Positions 30,400 to 40,000 of a stretch of 64,000 bases of DNA are shown here, one piece after another. Source of the stretch: Symbiodinium natans (Eukaryota > Sar > Dinophyceae > Suessiales > Symbiodiniaceae). The position numbers were made by a program, and so were the translations under genes. Location: contig CAJNDS010001713.1 of the NCBI GenBank assembly GCA_905221605.1, forward strand, positions 448,501 to 512,500, given 5' to 3'. Numbering within the stretch: the stretch's first letter is position 1; each line of letters starts with the position of its first letter. Under the pieces are notes generated by a model. The model was not told the origin of the DNA. It did not search any database and saw nothing but the letters and a program-made list of their open reading frames with translations.

Positions 30400-33060
30400 G
30401 GGCGCGCAGGGCGGTCAGGCGCCGCGGCCCACCTCATCGAGGCGCGAGCCTTCAAGCGTCACCTTTGGAGAGCGAAGACCTGGGAGGTGAGCAGTTGAGA
30501 TGCGAGAGTCTGAGCAGAGTGAGTCTAGCCTGCGGGCTGGCGGCTGGAAACGCTGGCTTTCTCGAAGCCTTTCCTGCTCTACAGGGCCGGCTGGCAATCT
30601 GCCGGCAGCGGGCGCTCCCTGGGAGGTGCCAGACGCGTATTGCCAGAGAGTATCAGTGCACTCGCAGAGTCAATAGTGATCAATAGTGAGAACGTTCATT
30701 GACTTTCTGCTCTCAGCCAGCATTATGCCACTGTGCCGAAGTGGTGGCGTGCGAAAATCACGGGGGTTTTCGGAATCCCGACGACCAGACTACAGTATAG
30801 TGAGTAGAGCAAGAAGCGGCTCACTGCATTGTGCGAGCAGAGGCCCCCTGTTAGAAACTCAGAAGCCTTGTGATCCTTGTGCGATTGTGTGAAGGGGCTC
30901 CCCGACAACAATCACTGGAAGCCGCGACGTCGAGACAAAGTCAACCAAGATTTCTGGGTGCTAGTAAGGCAATTACAGGATGCTGGCGCTGCGCTGGCAC
31001 GCCAAAGTGCGTGGAGGTTTACACTGCCGGTCAGTTCCCGCCCCCTTCTGCGGAACTAATGTCTATGCAGCCCTCAAGCCCAAACCCTGACCTCAGGTCC
31101 CGGCCCCAAACTCCACACCCCGACCTTTAACTTGAGCTGATTTTGAGGCACAGGGGAAGGTGAGGCTGCCCAGCTTTCTCCGGAGGAGAGGAGGCAGCGT
31201 GCTCTCGAGGCCCTCAGGGCCTTAGGGTTTAGGACGATGTGTAGAGATATGCAGGGTTTCCGGTTGGCGGCCCTTCCTCAGGATCTTGTTTCATGGTCAT
31301 CATGGGTAGCGCAGGTTTGTTAAGAGCTTCAGCCGTGACTCACGTGACGTGTTTCTGGGAGATTCCGAGGCGGTGAGGGCTTCAGGTACGGGGTATCGGA
31401 GCTTTGAGAGGGGCGCAGAGGTTGACCTCCAGCCCGAACGAAGTGACATGAGCCTGAAAGAGGCGGCCGAGCGAAGGCAGAACCAGATCGCCGGTGTCTC
31501 CGAGAAGAAGGCCAATCCCTTGATGCATCAGGGCTTCGCCTGGTTGGATTGTCCATTTCAGAGACACCGCCAGCATGATCTGACCCCAAGAGGGATCGGA
31601 ATTGCAAGGCCCTCCCCCAAAGCAGGCACCGACACAGTTGCTGACCGCAAGGTTCTGGCTGCGGCAAGATGGCTTCAAAACACCTAGGACCTAAGCAAGG
31701 CTGTTTCAGCCCAGCAAAAACTACCCTAAAGCCCTAAGCCCTAAACCCTAAACCAGAACTCTCAATTTTAACCCAACCCTGAACCCTAAACCCTAAATTT
31801 TAACCTCTAAACCCTAAACCCGAAACCCTAAACCCTAAGCCTTGCAGGTTCAAGAGATGCGCAACAAGGAGCAGAAGGATGCCCTACTTGGCAAGCTGGC
31901 CCCTGGGACACCAAATAGCCTGGGGGAACATCTGGGAACCCGCTTAGTTAGGGTTCAGGGTTTAAAGTTTAGGGTTTAGGGTTTTGGGTTTTGGGTTTAG
32001 GAAAGAACCCAGAGACCTGAGCATCCTCATGGGTCCTAAACTTCTAAACCCCAAGCCGAATCCTAAGCCCTCTGGACTCGAGCCGTCCGAACCTGCTCAG
32101 TTTCTGTGTCATTGCATTTGACAGCCTCTGGCCCTTTGCTCCAACCCAACTCTTCGCATTCGCAGGCGGAGCATTACGCCCGACAAAAGCGGCACTCCAA
32201 GCATCCGTGGCCATTCCGCTTTTGCAGATTCTACCGCAGGATTCGGAGTTTGCAGGACAGGTTTCGCAGGGATCGGGAAAGAGAGCGCCGAGGATCGAAA
32301 TGCCCATGGGCCTCCACGCTGCCAGTGCGCAGAGCCGAGAGGGCTGGGAGGGCTCGGAGGGCTCGGAGGGTTTGCCTTGGCTTACCTCAGGTGAACTGAA
32401 GCCGTGCAAGCCTCTTTCGGTATCTTTCCGTATGTTCGACTTCATGACAGGAAAGCATGTTAAACTCAACTGACTCTAGGCAGAGGCAAGTTTTGATTGT
32501 GCCAGCTCCAAATACACGAGTAAGGAATAGCTGGACAGACAAAAGTCAGCGTTTTGGCGGACACCAACGCAGCACAGCACTTTGCAGGTAAAAGCCTGCC
32601 CCGAAATCCTGAAATCACAAAGACGTCACAAGTGAACCTTCAGCGTTTGCAGGTTATTTCCTGTCGCCAGGATGCATGCCGAGTGTTCAGCCCTAAAAAG
32701 AATCAAGGGACATGTAGGCCTGTCCAGGCCGCAAGCCCTAACCCAAACCCTGAGCCCGAGGCCCTAAGCAAAACCAAAAAGCAAGCAGCGGAGCCACAGG
32801 TGATGAAAGACACTGGCGTCCGAAGTGCTGTAAATTGTAAATAACAGTCAGAGCTCCAAAAACGAAATGACAAGTTCAAACCACCGTCATTGCGCTTTCT
32901 TGTCTCTTTGCAGGTCAAGAAGAAAAGCAGTCGGAAGTGAAACTGCATCCTTATAGCTCCAAACTCTTTGAGGTGGAGCAACTTCGGCAACACTGGGAGA
33001 CCGTCCGGAAGGACAGAGGCAGGGAGGACGCTGTCCTGCAGTCGCCGGCTGTGTCGCCCT
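30400..33060 (+). CDS. Multi-exon gene, unrecognised charged protein
   Basis: Coding-looking exons follow each other on + with intron-like DNA between. About 30425-30487 codes HLIEARAFKRHLWRAKTWE and ends at a GAG/GTGAGC donor. About 30905-31020 codes WKPRRRDKVNQDFWVLVRQL and a helix. About 31430-31512 codes ERSDMSLKEAAERRQNQIAG. Exon 31848-31944, after a TTGCAG acceptor, codes VQEMRNKEQKDALLGKLAPG. Exon 32914 to about 33050, after a TTTGCAG acceptor, codes QEEKQSEVKLHPYSSKLFEV and EQLRQHWETVRKDRG. The 32170-32390 interval is open in two frames and its exon is unresolved. The protein would be helical, basic and charged; I recognise no family. Introns contain the telomere-like arrays listed separately. 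Confidence 0.5.
31723..31839. repeat. CCCTAAA telomere-like array in intron
   Basis: Many CCCTAAA and CCCTAAG units with degenerate spacers, ending eight bases before the acceptor of the exon at 31848. CCCTAAA is the complement of the TTTAGGG telomere repeat used by plants and reported in dinoflagellates. The array is degenerate, so it is an internal copy and not a live telomere. Confidence 0.85.
31946..32000. repeat. TTTAGGG telomere-like array, inverted relative to 31723-31839
   Basis: TTAGGGTTCAGGG through TTTAGGGTTTAGGG and TTTTGGG, directly downstream of the exon at 31848. It is complementary in sense to the upstream CCCTAAA array. Confidence 0.85.
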
Positions 33061-33069
33061 GGCTTTGGT

Positions 33070-34097
33070 TTTTGGGGGGTTCTGGGCTTGGGGGTACATG
33101 GGTTGAGGGTTTGGAGATGCTTGGAGGATAGAGGATGGCTAGATGTTTCAAGGGGTGGGGTTCTTGTTGCGGAAAGCTTATGCTGCAGCTTTTAAAAGTA
33201 GTCAGGGCATTGTGTCATTGTGCTTTGCCAGGTAGCTGGCAGCATGCCTACGTTTCACACCACGAGGCTTCAGGACTCCAAAGGGAAATGTCCTGGTTGT
33301 GTACAGAGCGACACACAACGTTTAGCGCGATGGGCAAAAGTAACAGGGGGTTGCTCTGCACCTTTGATGGGTAGGACTGTCGGGTTCGACTTGTTTGTGG
33401 TCTGTTGATATACAAGGATAGACACACAAGGGCAACCTGGATAGCCGAGTATAAGCTGCAACTCAGGGTCAGACCTGGTTGTTCTCTTCACTCGCGACAT
33501 GTAGGCTGCATTCGTCAATAAGGGTAGCTCTGTCGGATTGGGCTCATTGGTAGGGATACTACTACCTGGACTACAACTTGGCACCTGTACACTTGAATCT
33601 GACAGACACCGAATTCTCGTTTGGTACTATTCCGGATAGCGGGCAAGTTTTCCATATAAGCTTCCTATAATCGACACACCATGCACGCAACAACTCATCC
33701 TCGAAATGGACACCTGAAGCATCTGCTGGGCCTAGTGGGTCAGAATCTGGGGCAAGGGGTTGATGAGACTGGAGCGCAACATGCATCTGAGCCTTCTGGG
33801 GCCTAGTGGGTCGGAGTCTGGGGCAAGGGGTTCATGAGATTGGAGTGCCTCTTGCATCTGAGCTAGTGTGGCCCAAGCCGACGCGAAATAGCATCGTTCA
33901 CCCAGACTATCCGACATGCCTATCCACATGCTTCATAGCGCAGCACACATTGAAGTCGGCTGACCAAGTATCCGCCCACACTCCCGTGACGCACATCTTA
34001 GGCGTCTCGCAGCGCAGCACACTTATCGCACCCCGAGATATGCGAACAAAGCGGACTTAGGACCTGCACTCGTTTACCCTGGAAGACATCCAGCTCT
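33070..34097. other. Spacer without recognisable gene
   Basis: No coding signal is recognised. It contains the tandem duplication at 33718-33860. Confidence 0.4.
33718..33860. repeat. Two-copy ~71-bp tandem duplication
   Basis: GGCCTAGTGGGTC begins at 33729 and again at 33800, followed in each by GGGGCAAGGGGTT and ATGAGA(C/T)TGGAG. A third partial copy starts at GCATCTGAG near 33854. The copies differ at several positions, so the duplication is not recent. Confidence 0.85.
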
Positions 34098-35000
34098 TTG
34101 TTTCCCAGATTTCTCATGACCACAAGTCGAGGCAGCACGTCCTCCAGCTCGCGCTGGCGCGAGTCACGGGCGCCACTGACGCGCGTTTGTGCGCTTGGCG
34201 CTGCGGCGGTGTCCGGGGCTCTGCTACGTCTCTGGGACGGGGGAGGCGCCTTCGCCGGCCCTTCCCTGCGTGGACCGCGCTGTGGCCGTGCCAGCTCCAA
34301 TGTGGCGCTGTTGGCCCGCCGCTACGGCAGTTATGACGACAGGGTAGACTTGTATGATGTGGACGAGATGGAAGAGACCGATTTGGACGAGCTCACCGTC
34401 GACGACCTGGACGAGCTCACCGTCGATGGCCTGGACGAGCTCGCCGTGGATGACCTGGATGACCTGGATGACCTGGATGACCTGGATGACCTGGATGACC
34501 CGGACGGTTCCCGGCCTTCTTTTCCTTCTGACTCTCGAAGCACGCAACCCCCTCGGTCCGGTTACAGGCCGCCGAGAAGGGTGGAATTGAACTCGAAGTT
34601 CCAGCGCCAAGGCTTCTTCGAGAGGGCAGACTTGCCACGATTGGACCCGACGGAATTGGACAAACGTGGCGTGCTCCAGACCCTTTCGGTGGACGAGCTC
34701 GAAAAACGTACGCAATTCCGGTGGGGCTTGGATTCCAAGCAGAACAACCGGCTGAGAAACAGGCCAAGCAGGAGGTCGGAAGAAGAGCCTGAGGAACTAC
34801 GGCTGAAGACAAGGGTGGACCCAGAAGCAGAGTACAACCCTTTCCTGAGCCGGCCTCTCCGGCAGAGGATGCGAAAGCCCCGTGAGGAACCGGCTGAGTC
34901 AGTGTCAGTTTCCGTCCGAGCTCCCGCCCCGCGGCCACGCGGCAACCGGACGAACCGGCGTCCTAGAAGTGTGGGGCCTCAGCTCAAAAACAGCGAACGA
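34098..35000 (+). CDS. Probable plastid-targeted protein with Asp-rich repeat
   Basis: The N-terminus has a Ser/Arg-rich start, a hydrophobic stretch (VCALGAAAVSGALLRLW, residues 30-46) and then FAGP at 52-55 followed by a basic region. That is the pattern of dinoflagellate bipartite plastid presequences, whose transit peptide commonly starts at a Phe. Residues ~85-135 form an acidic repeat, first DLDELTVD units then DDL tripeptides from a 9-bp GATGACCTG run. Residues ~150-280 are charged and non-repetitive (for example VELNSKFQRQGFFERADLPR and VDELEKRTQFRWGLDS), and I do not recognise this domain. Either Met34098 or Met34116 could start translation; both keep the presequence. The frame stays open to 35387, but composition changes near 35000, where an AG/GTTTCTG donor (about 35011) may end the exon. 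Function unknown. Confidence 0.6.
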
Positions 35001-35009
35001 GGTTTCTGT

Positions 35010-36136
35010 AGGACCGCGAGATGCGATATTTTGCCGCGATATTTCTCTTCTATCTCAGGCTTGAACTCCTGGCTCCTGAACACCAAGGACTGCTGTGCCT
35101 TTGTGTTCTGCCCGTTCTGCCTCTTATTCTCCCTTGTCCCATCTCGTAGGCATCTAGGCTTTCGTGTAGAGGTCCCACGGGAAAAGGCGGCTGAGAAGTT
35201 GCCAAAACGCGACGCGTCCGATCCTCAGACTTGGGTTTTTCGCACGTCTTGTCCTGAAGCTTCTCACACCCCAGGCGGCGGAACACCGGGGACAGGGTCG
35301 GTTATTCTGTGTATCGCAAGATGTACAAGGACCGATCAATCCCCGAGCCTTAGAGGGGGCCCTGGAGGGCCCCCAAAGGGCCCTTGAACCGCCTCACAAC
35401 CCCATGCGCAGGCCGTGATGCGCAACTATGGCCCCCTGCCCTGGGATCGCAGCCTTCTCAGAAGGTCTTAACGGGTAAGAAGCATGGAGCTTTTTCCACA
35501 ACTTCAGTTGGGTAAGCGCTCTACACTAGAAACCCAAGACCACGAAGACTTTCGGGTTTGCCGTTTCATGTCTTCAGGGTGTGAGGGAGTGCCCCCTAAA
35601 CCCCAAGCCCCCACCCAAGGCGTGGACGGACAGACAAGTTGGCTGGACCCGGCGAACCAAACTTGGGAGGAGAACCTGACAGAGCCCAGCTACCGAAGTG
35701 TTCCAACTTCATATTTGAGTTGCATGAGACGGAGGTTTCGTGCTAGCGCACATTCAGCGGGCGCTACTGCATGGGTATCCTGTTCCTTGACCCTATGCTG
35801 GCAACTGCAAGGAACCTCTCTGACCAGACATCTAGATCGACATCTACATGTTGATTCATTTAGATAGACCTCTAGATCTTCATCTTATCCATCTGTTTGT
35901 CGAGACCGGCTGCCTGTGCTCAAGGCGTGCCGTGGATATACAAGTGATGATCCCGCACCAATGGGAAAATGGGCCGTGCCCTCGGCAGGAGCTGGGTCTG
36001 GACAGCCAAGAGGGCGCGACCGTCCTGGAGCTACAGCCTTACAGTCCCGTCCCCAAAAAGCCATCGGTTCCTTGTCTTGGTACGAGGCTGTTGCAGGATC
36101 GAGGGGTGCCCAGACCTCAGCAGTGCAGCAAGTGCT
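35010..36136. other. Spacer or intron before retrotransposon
   Basis: No recognisable coding. A GGGGGCCC/GGGCCCCC hairpin with a 4-base loop lies near 35354-35373, and TCTAGAT-type words repeat near 35830-35880. It may include downstream exons of the preceding gene. Confidence 0.35.
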
Positions 36137-36151
36137 TGGAACAGAGCATTA
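36137..36151. repeat. Target-site duplication, 3' side of retrotransposon
   Basis: TGGAACAGAGCATTA occurs here and identically at 40933-40947, immediately flanking the reverse-transcriptase element. A perfect 15-bp match bounding the element is the expected trace of target-primed reverse transcription. Confidence 0.9.
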
Positions 36152-36388
36152 CTCACTCACTCACGGCACTCTGACAAGTCCTCACGTCATGGCCGAGCAG
36201 GTGGCCGATTAGGATGCCACGGGAACTCGAACAACCCCCAGACACACAGCGGCACCTATGAGGCAACGCCGCCCCTGGAGAATAGGAAGAGCCGTGCAGC
36301 CCGACATGAAATCTACGGCATACAGGCCTTCCATCCCACCAAACAGCATGACTCTTGCACGTGTTTGTTATAGCGAACATTATCAAAA

Positions 36389-37033
36389 TCACACGTCACC
36401 TACGATCTTGCTCAGTTTGTCGACAAGATCTTGCAGCTCACGTTCATTGCCAGAGCGCGGAGCTGTGCCTCGCTTGATGCGACCACCAGCTTTACCGATG
36501 GTGCGGAGCAAGGCATCGAGGATCGGCGACATGTCAGGGCACACCGCAAAGTGGATCTTGTTCATCTTTTTGTCGAAGCAACGCTTGACCTTTGCAATGA
36601 GCACCCTGTCAATCAGATCTGACACCGCCGTGACACTGTTGAAGTGCTGCTTCAGCACCTCTGCATCTTCACCAGTCGCCTGCCCATCACTCACGGCAAC
36701 CTTCACCATCGCTGCCCAACTGTGGTACTGCGGCTCGCCTAAATCCTCCAGCATCTTGTGGTTGCGCTGTTCGCGCGCACCCTTTGCTTTCTCTGTAAAA
36801 ATGCGCGTAGCCTCCTGAGCCTCGCTGACAAACGGGGAGTCTTTGGAGATCACCACAGTTCGGAACACAGCGGATTGAAGCTCGCGGATTTCAAGAGAAT
36901 GACGAAGTGAAAGCTGGGAAAGGAGTAGCAGCAATTTCCCCACCATGGCTTTGTCAAGCTCAGGCTTCTCGCTCACTGCCGTCCGGGGCTTCTTCTCTGC
37001 ACGGCTGTCGCTCGAAGCAAGCCACCCGTCCAT
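36389..37033 (-). CDS. Downstream coding extension of retrotransposon (ORF2 or C-terminal domain)
   Basis: A 214-codon frame starting at an ATG 23 bases past the stop of the reverse-transcriptase ORF, in the +1 frame relative to it. Composition is protein-like: a charged N-terminus (SRAEKKPRTAVSEKPELDK), a helical LLLLLSQLSLRHSLEIRELQ segment, then mixed helices ending with RGTAPRSGNERELQDLVDKL. I recognise no domain. The frame is open upstream across the RT stop, so one skipped base at the C7 run (on + 37061-37067) would fuse it to the RT as a ~222-residue tail. It may be a separately translated ORF, a frameshift product, or a tail split by one inserted C. It could be an RNA-binding or chaperone module, but nothing in the sequence proves that. 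Confidence 0.7.
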   Translation of the reverse strand: MDGWLASSDSRAEKKPRTAVSEKPELDKAMVGKLLLLLSQLSLRHSLEIRELQSAVFRTVVISKDSPFVSEAQEATRIFTEKAKGAREQRNHKMLEDLGEPQYHSWAAMVKVAVSDGQATGEDAEVLKQHFNSVTAVSDLIDRVLIAKVKRCFDKKMNKIHFAVCPDMSPILDALLRTIGKAGGRIKRGTAPRSGNERELQDLVDKLSKIVGDV

Positions 37034-37055
37034 GCTAGCAAGAGTCACGAAGCAA

Positions 37056-40000
37056 CTACTGGGGGGGAACTGCGTCCTGAGCTGCAGCTTGGGCTGGGGT
37101 AGGCCCAGCAACATGTGTAGTGATGCACTGCAACAAGCCATCCATGGTGTCATGCTCTGCTTGGCAATATGGACACGACATATCATCAACAGGCTGAATC
37201 TGATGTACAGTGGTGCACCCTTTACCCTTACATCGTCCATGCTTGAAAGATCTCTGTATGTGCTGCTTGGCACAACGCTTGTCAACAAAGATGCAGCGAC
37301 ACCAGGGGCACACATTGCTGACGGCAGCCTGATATGCCACACTATTTTGACCATGAGTCCCGTTCTTTGTGAAAAACTTGTGGACAGCCAAAGCATGCCG
37401 CGACGCGAACTTGGCAGAACAAATGCTCCCGTCATCAAGCTTGCAGTCACAGGCGAACTGCAAGTCAGCCTCGAGCAGGACATCTGGCACTGTAGGGGGG
37501 ATGGTATCTTGAAATCCCGGTGGTGGGATAGCCACACACAAGAACTGGCGCCGTAACACCGTGCAATCAACTGCCATGAACTGTTCTCGCAGATCAGTGA
37601 ACATTCGAACGCAGCTACCCGCCAGATCTTGCACCAGACGCACACCGTCGTCCACTTCCCCCAATGCTTGGATGTCCTGCTGAAACTGCACCGCCCAAGG
37701 ATTGCAGCCATGCGCAAGCCTACCGTGACAATCCAGTGTAGGCAAAGTCTCGAACGAAAACCGTCCAAAGACAGCCGCAAGAAGTTGCACATGTTTATGC
37801 GGACATCTCGCCACAGCCTGCCAGAGTTTGAGCCGCCGGACTCGCAGTTCAATGCTTGACGGGACCAACTGCAAGAACCTCCAAACTTTGTGCGACGGTA
37901 CTGCATGATAAGCGATCTGCCCATCTTCCGACAAGATTTTGGCACAAGCATCACCACGCATGACTTTCCTACCCTTGGAGAGAACACATCTATCCAGCCT
38001 GTCGTACTCGCCTTTGTGGAGCACCCGAGCCTCCAGGCCTGAAACCACATGTGAATACACACTGCTCTTGAATATGGTGACCAACGGCCTTGCGGCCACC
38101 TTGGGGCTGGACCACAGTTTCCCATAAGAGCACCATGCACCCTGCGCTGCCCGGACACGAGCAGTGATTTCCGGCCCATTGCCTCCAGCATACTGCGAAA
38201 TGCCACCCAAATACTTAATGGTCCTGTGCATACCGCCCGCCACCAAAGCTTGAGAATAAGCGGCTCGCATGAAATCGTCTGAGCCTTGTCCACAAAAGAG
38301 AACATGATGAACTTGCTTGTCTGCGTTTTGCGCGATGCCGACCTTGGACAGAGCGGCGTCGAACAAGCAGTTGGACAAGCCAGAACGAAAGGCCATATCG
38401 TCAGGATTCGAGACCACATGTTTTTTGCAAACATCATCGGCGTATGAAGACAAGGAACAGTCAACACGTTCTTGTGACACCGGGTCCACTGAAACAAACT
38501 CCTCGCCCACCGCTGTAAGCATGTCAGCGCAGTACTCGTCAATCGCTGGATGATAGGCAAGAAGGAAATGTTCGCAAGCGAACCCATCTCCTTGTAGAAT
38601 GCCAGTCTGTGGCTGCACATTGATATTGCCATCACACGCTTTGATGCACATGTAAGCTTCGCTGTGCCGCTGCTGAAGAAGAGATGCATCCACTGGCTGC
38701 GCAACTCGCTCAACGCAATCGTGTAGGACGCTGCGAAGCGGACTGTAGAAGGCATTGGCAACATCATGCGAGGAGGTGAGAACGGACAAGCCGTGTTTCT
38801 TTGCTCGCCACGCAGTAGCGTTCTGCACCAGCATCGCATCCAATCGGCTTTTGTTACGAATGTATCCCGCGGCATAGTGCCGGAGATGCTGTTGTTTGCA
38901 TCTGCCTCCGAGCCATCCGAAGTAGAGTTTGCCCATAGTGTCCAAGTTGTTGATGGCGCGAACACCAGCGCATTTTGCTTTGCCATTGTGCTTATCCAAC
39001 TCAATGACCTCGCTCCTTTGCCATTGTACAGGAACTTCGTCGTAACTCCTGATAGAGAGGAGCAGCTGGTGAAAGAGTTTCTGAAAGTGGCCATTAGGCA
39101 ACGAGCATCTGTCAGCGTAGCCAATTCCGAACCTGACTTGAGAAAATTTCCAGGTTGGAAAAAGAACTTGTCGCCAAACCTCTGCTGGCATGCCCCAGGA
39201 AGGATACCCCTTTCGAAGCTGCAATCGACGACCCCGCTGGCAAATTCCGTGAAAATCGTGCCACGCAAGATCTTTGGCTGCATCAAGTGCACGCACCAGG
39301 GTCCTGGGCTGGCATGCTTTTTGAAAAACGTCCTCCCAATCAATGGACTTGGCCTGGCAACCACCATCAGGCCCGTCTTGTTGCAGATACGACAACCAGT
39401 CCGAACATGTTGGCTGCACAGATTTTGGCCTGTCAAACCTGCGTCGCTTAGGTCCAAGTCTGAAGCCCGAGAGAAGTCGGCTGACACGGTAGCATCCCTT
39501 GAAATCCCGCTTGTGCCAAAAATAGTTGAGTTCGGCAACGCGCGCCTGCCTCCATGATTCACGATCGCGCTTGACAAGCACATCTGAAGCCCGACGTGCC
39601 CTCCAGAAGGCTGCCAATCGCTTCCACTGTTGGAGAAGGTTGGCCAAAAACTGCAGTGAGTCACGACTAGCAGCAGGAAGCACAGTCTGAACAAGGCATG
39701 TCTTGGCTGCCTGGGTATGGAACAGCGCCTCCCGCGTATCAGCAGGTCGATCACACTTAGTTTTTGCACCACCAGAGTAATGCAGTTTGGTCGCCTGCGC
39801 CAATGCATCATGCAAGGCCTGAAAAACAACAGTGGGTCGCTGTAGCACAGGAAGCTCAAGCTTCTGCAACGCCTGCTCACAAGCAATTTCAACGTCCGCA
39901 AGGAACTGTGGCCTACGCACGCCCTGCAACGCATCCTGTGCAAGGGAATCACGATCCAGTTGACGGTGAAAATCATGCTTGCGAGACTGATAATGCAAAC

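Noticed and set aside
31723-32000. Window being a chromosome end because of TTTAGGG/CCCTAAA
   Set aside because: The arrays are short, degenerate, in both orientations, and embedded between exons, so they are internal sequences.
34224-34715. 163-residue - frame with a VIQ repeat
   Set aside because: Antisense of the Asp-Asp-Leu repeat of the plastid-type protein.
38766-39557. 263-residue + frame (and 36945-37556 on +)
   Set aside because: Lies opposite the endonuclease/RT ORF; no domain, so taken as shadow.
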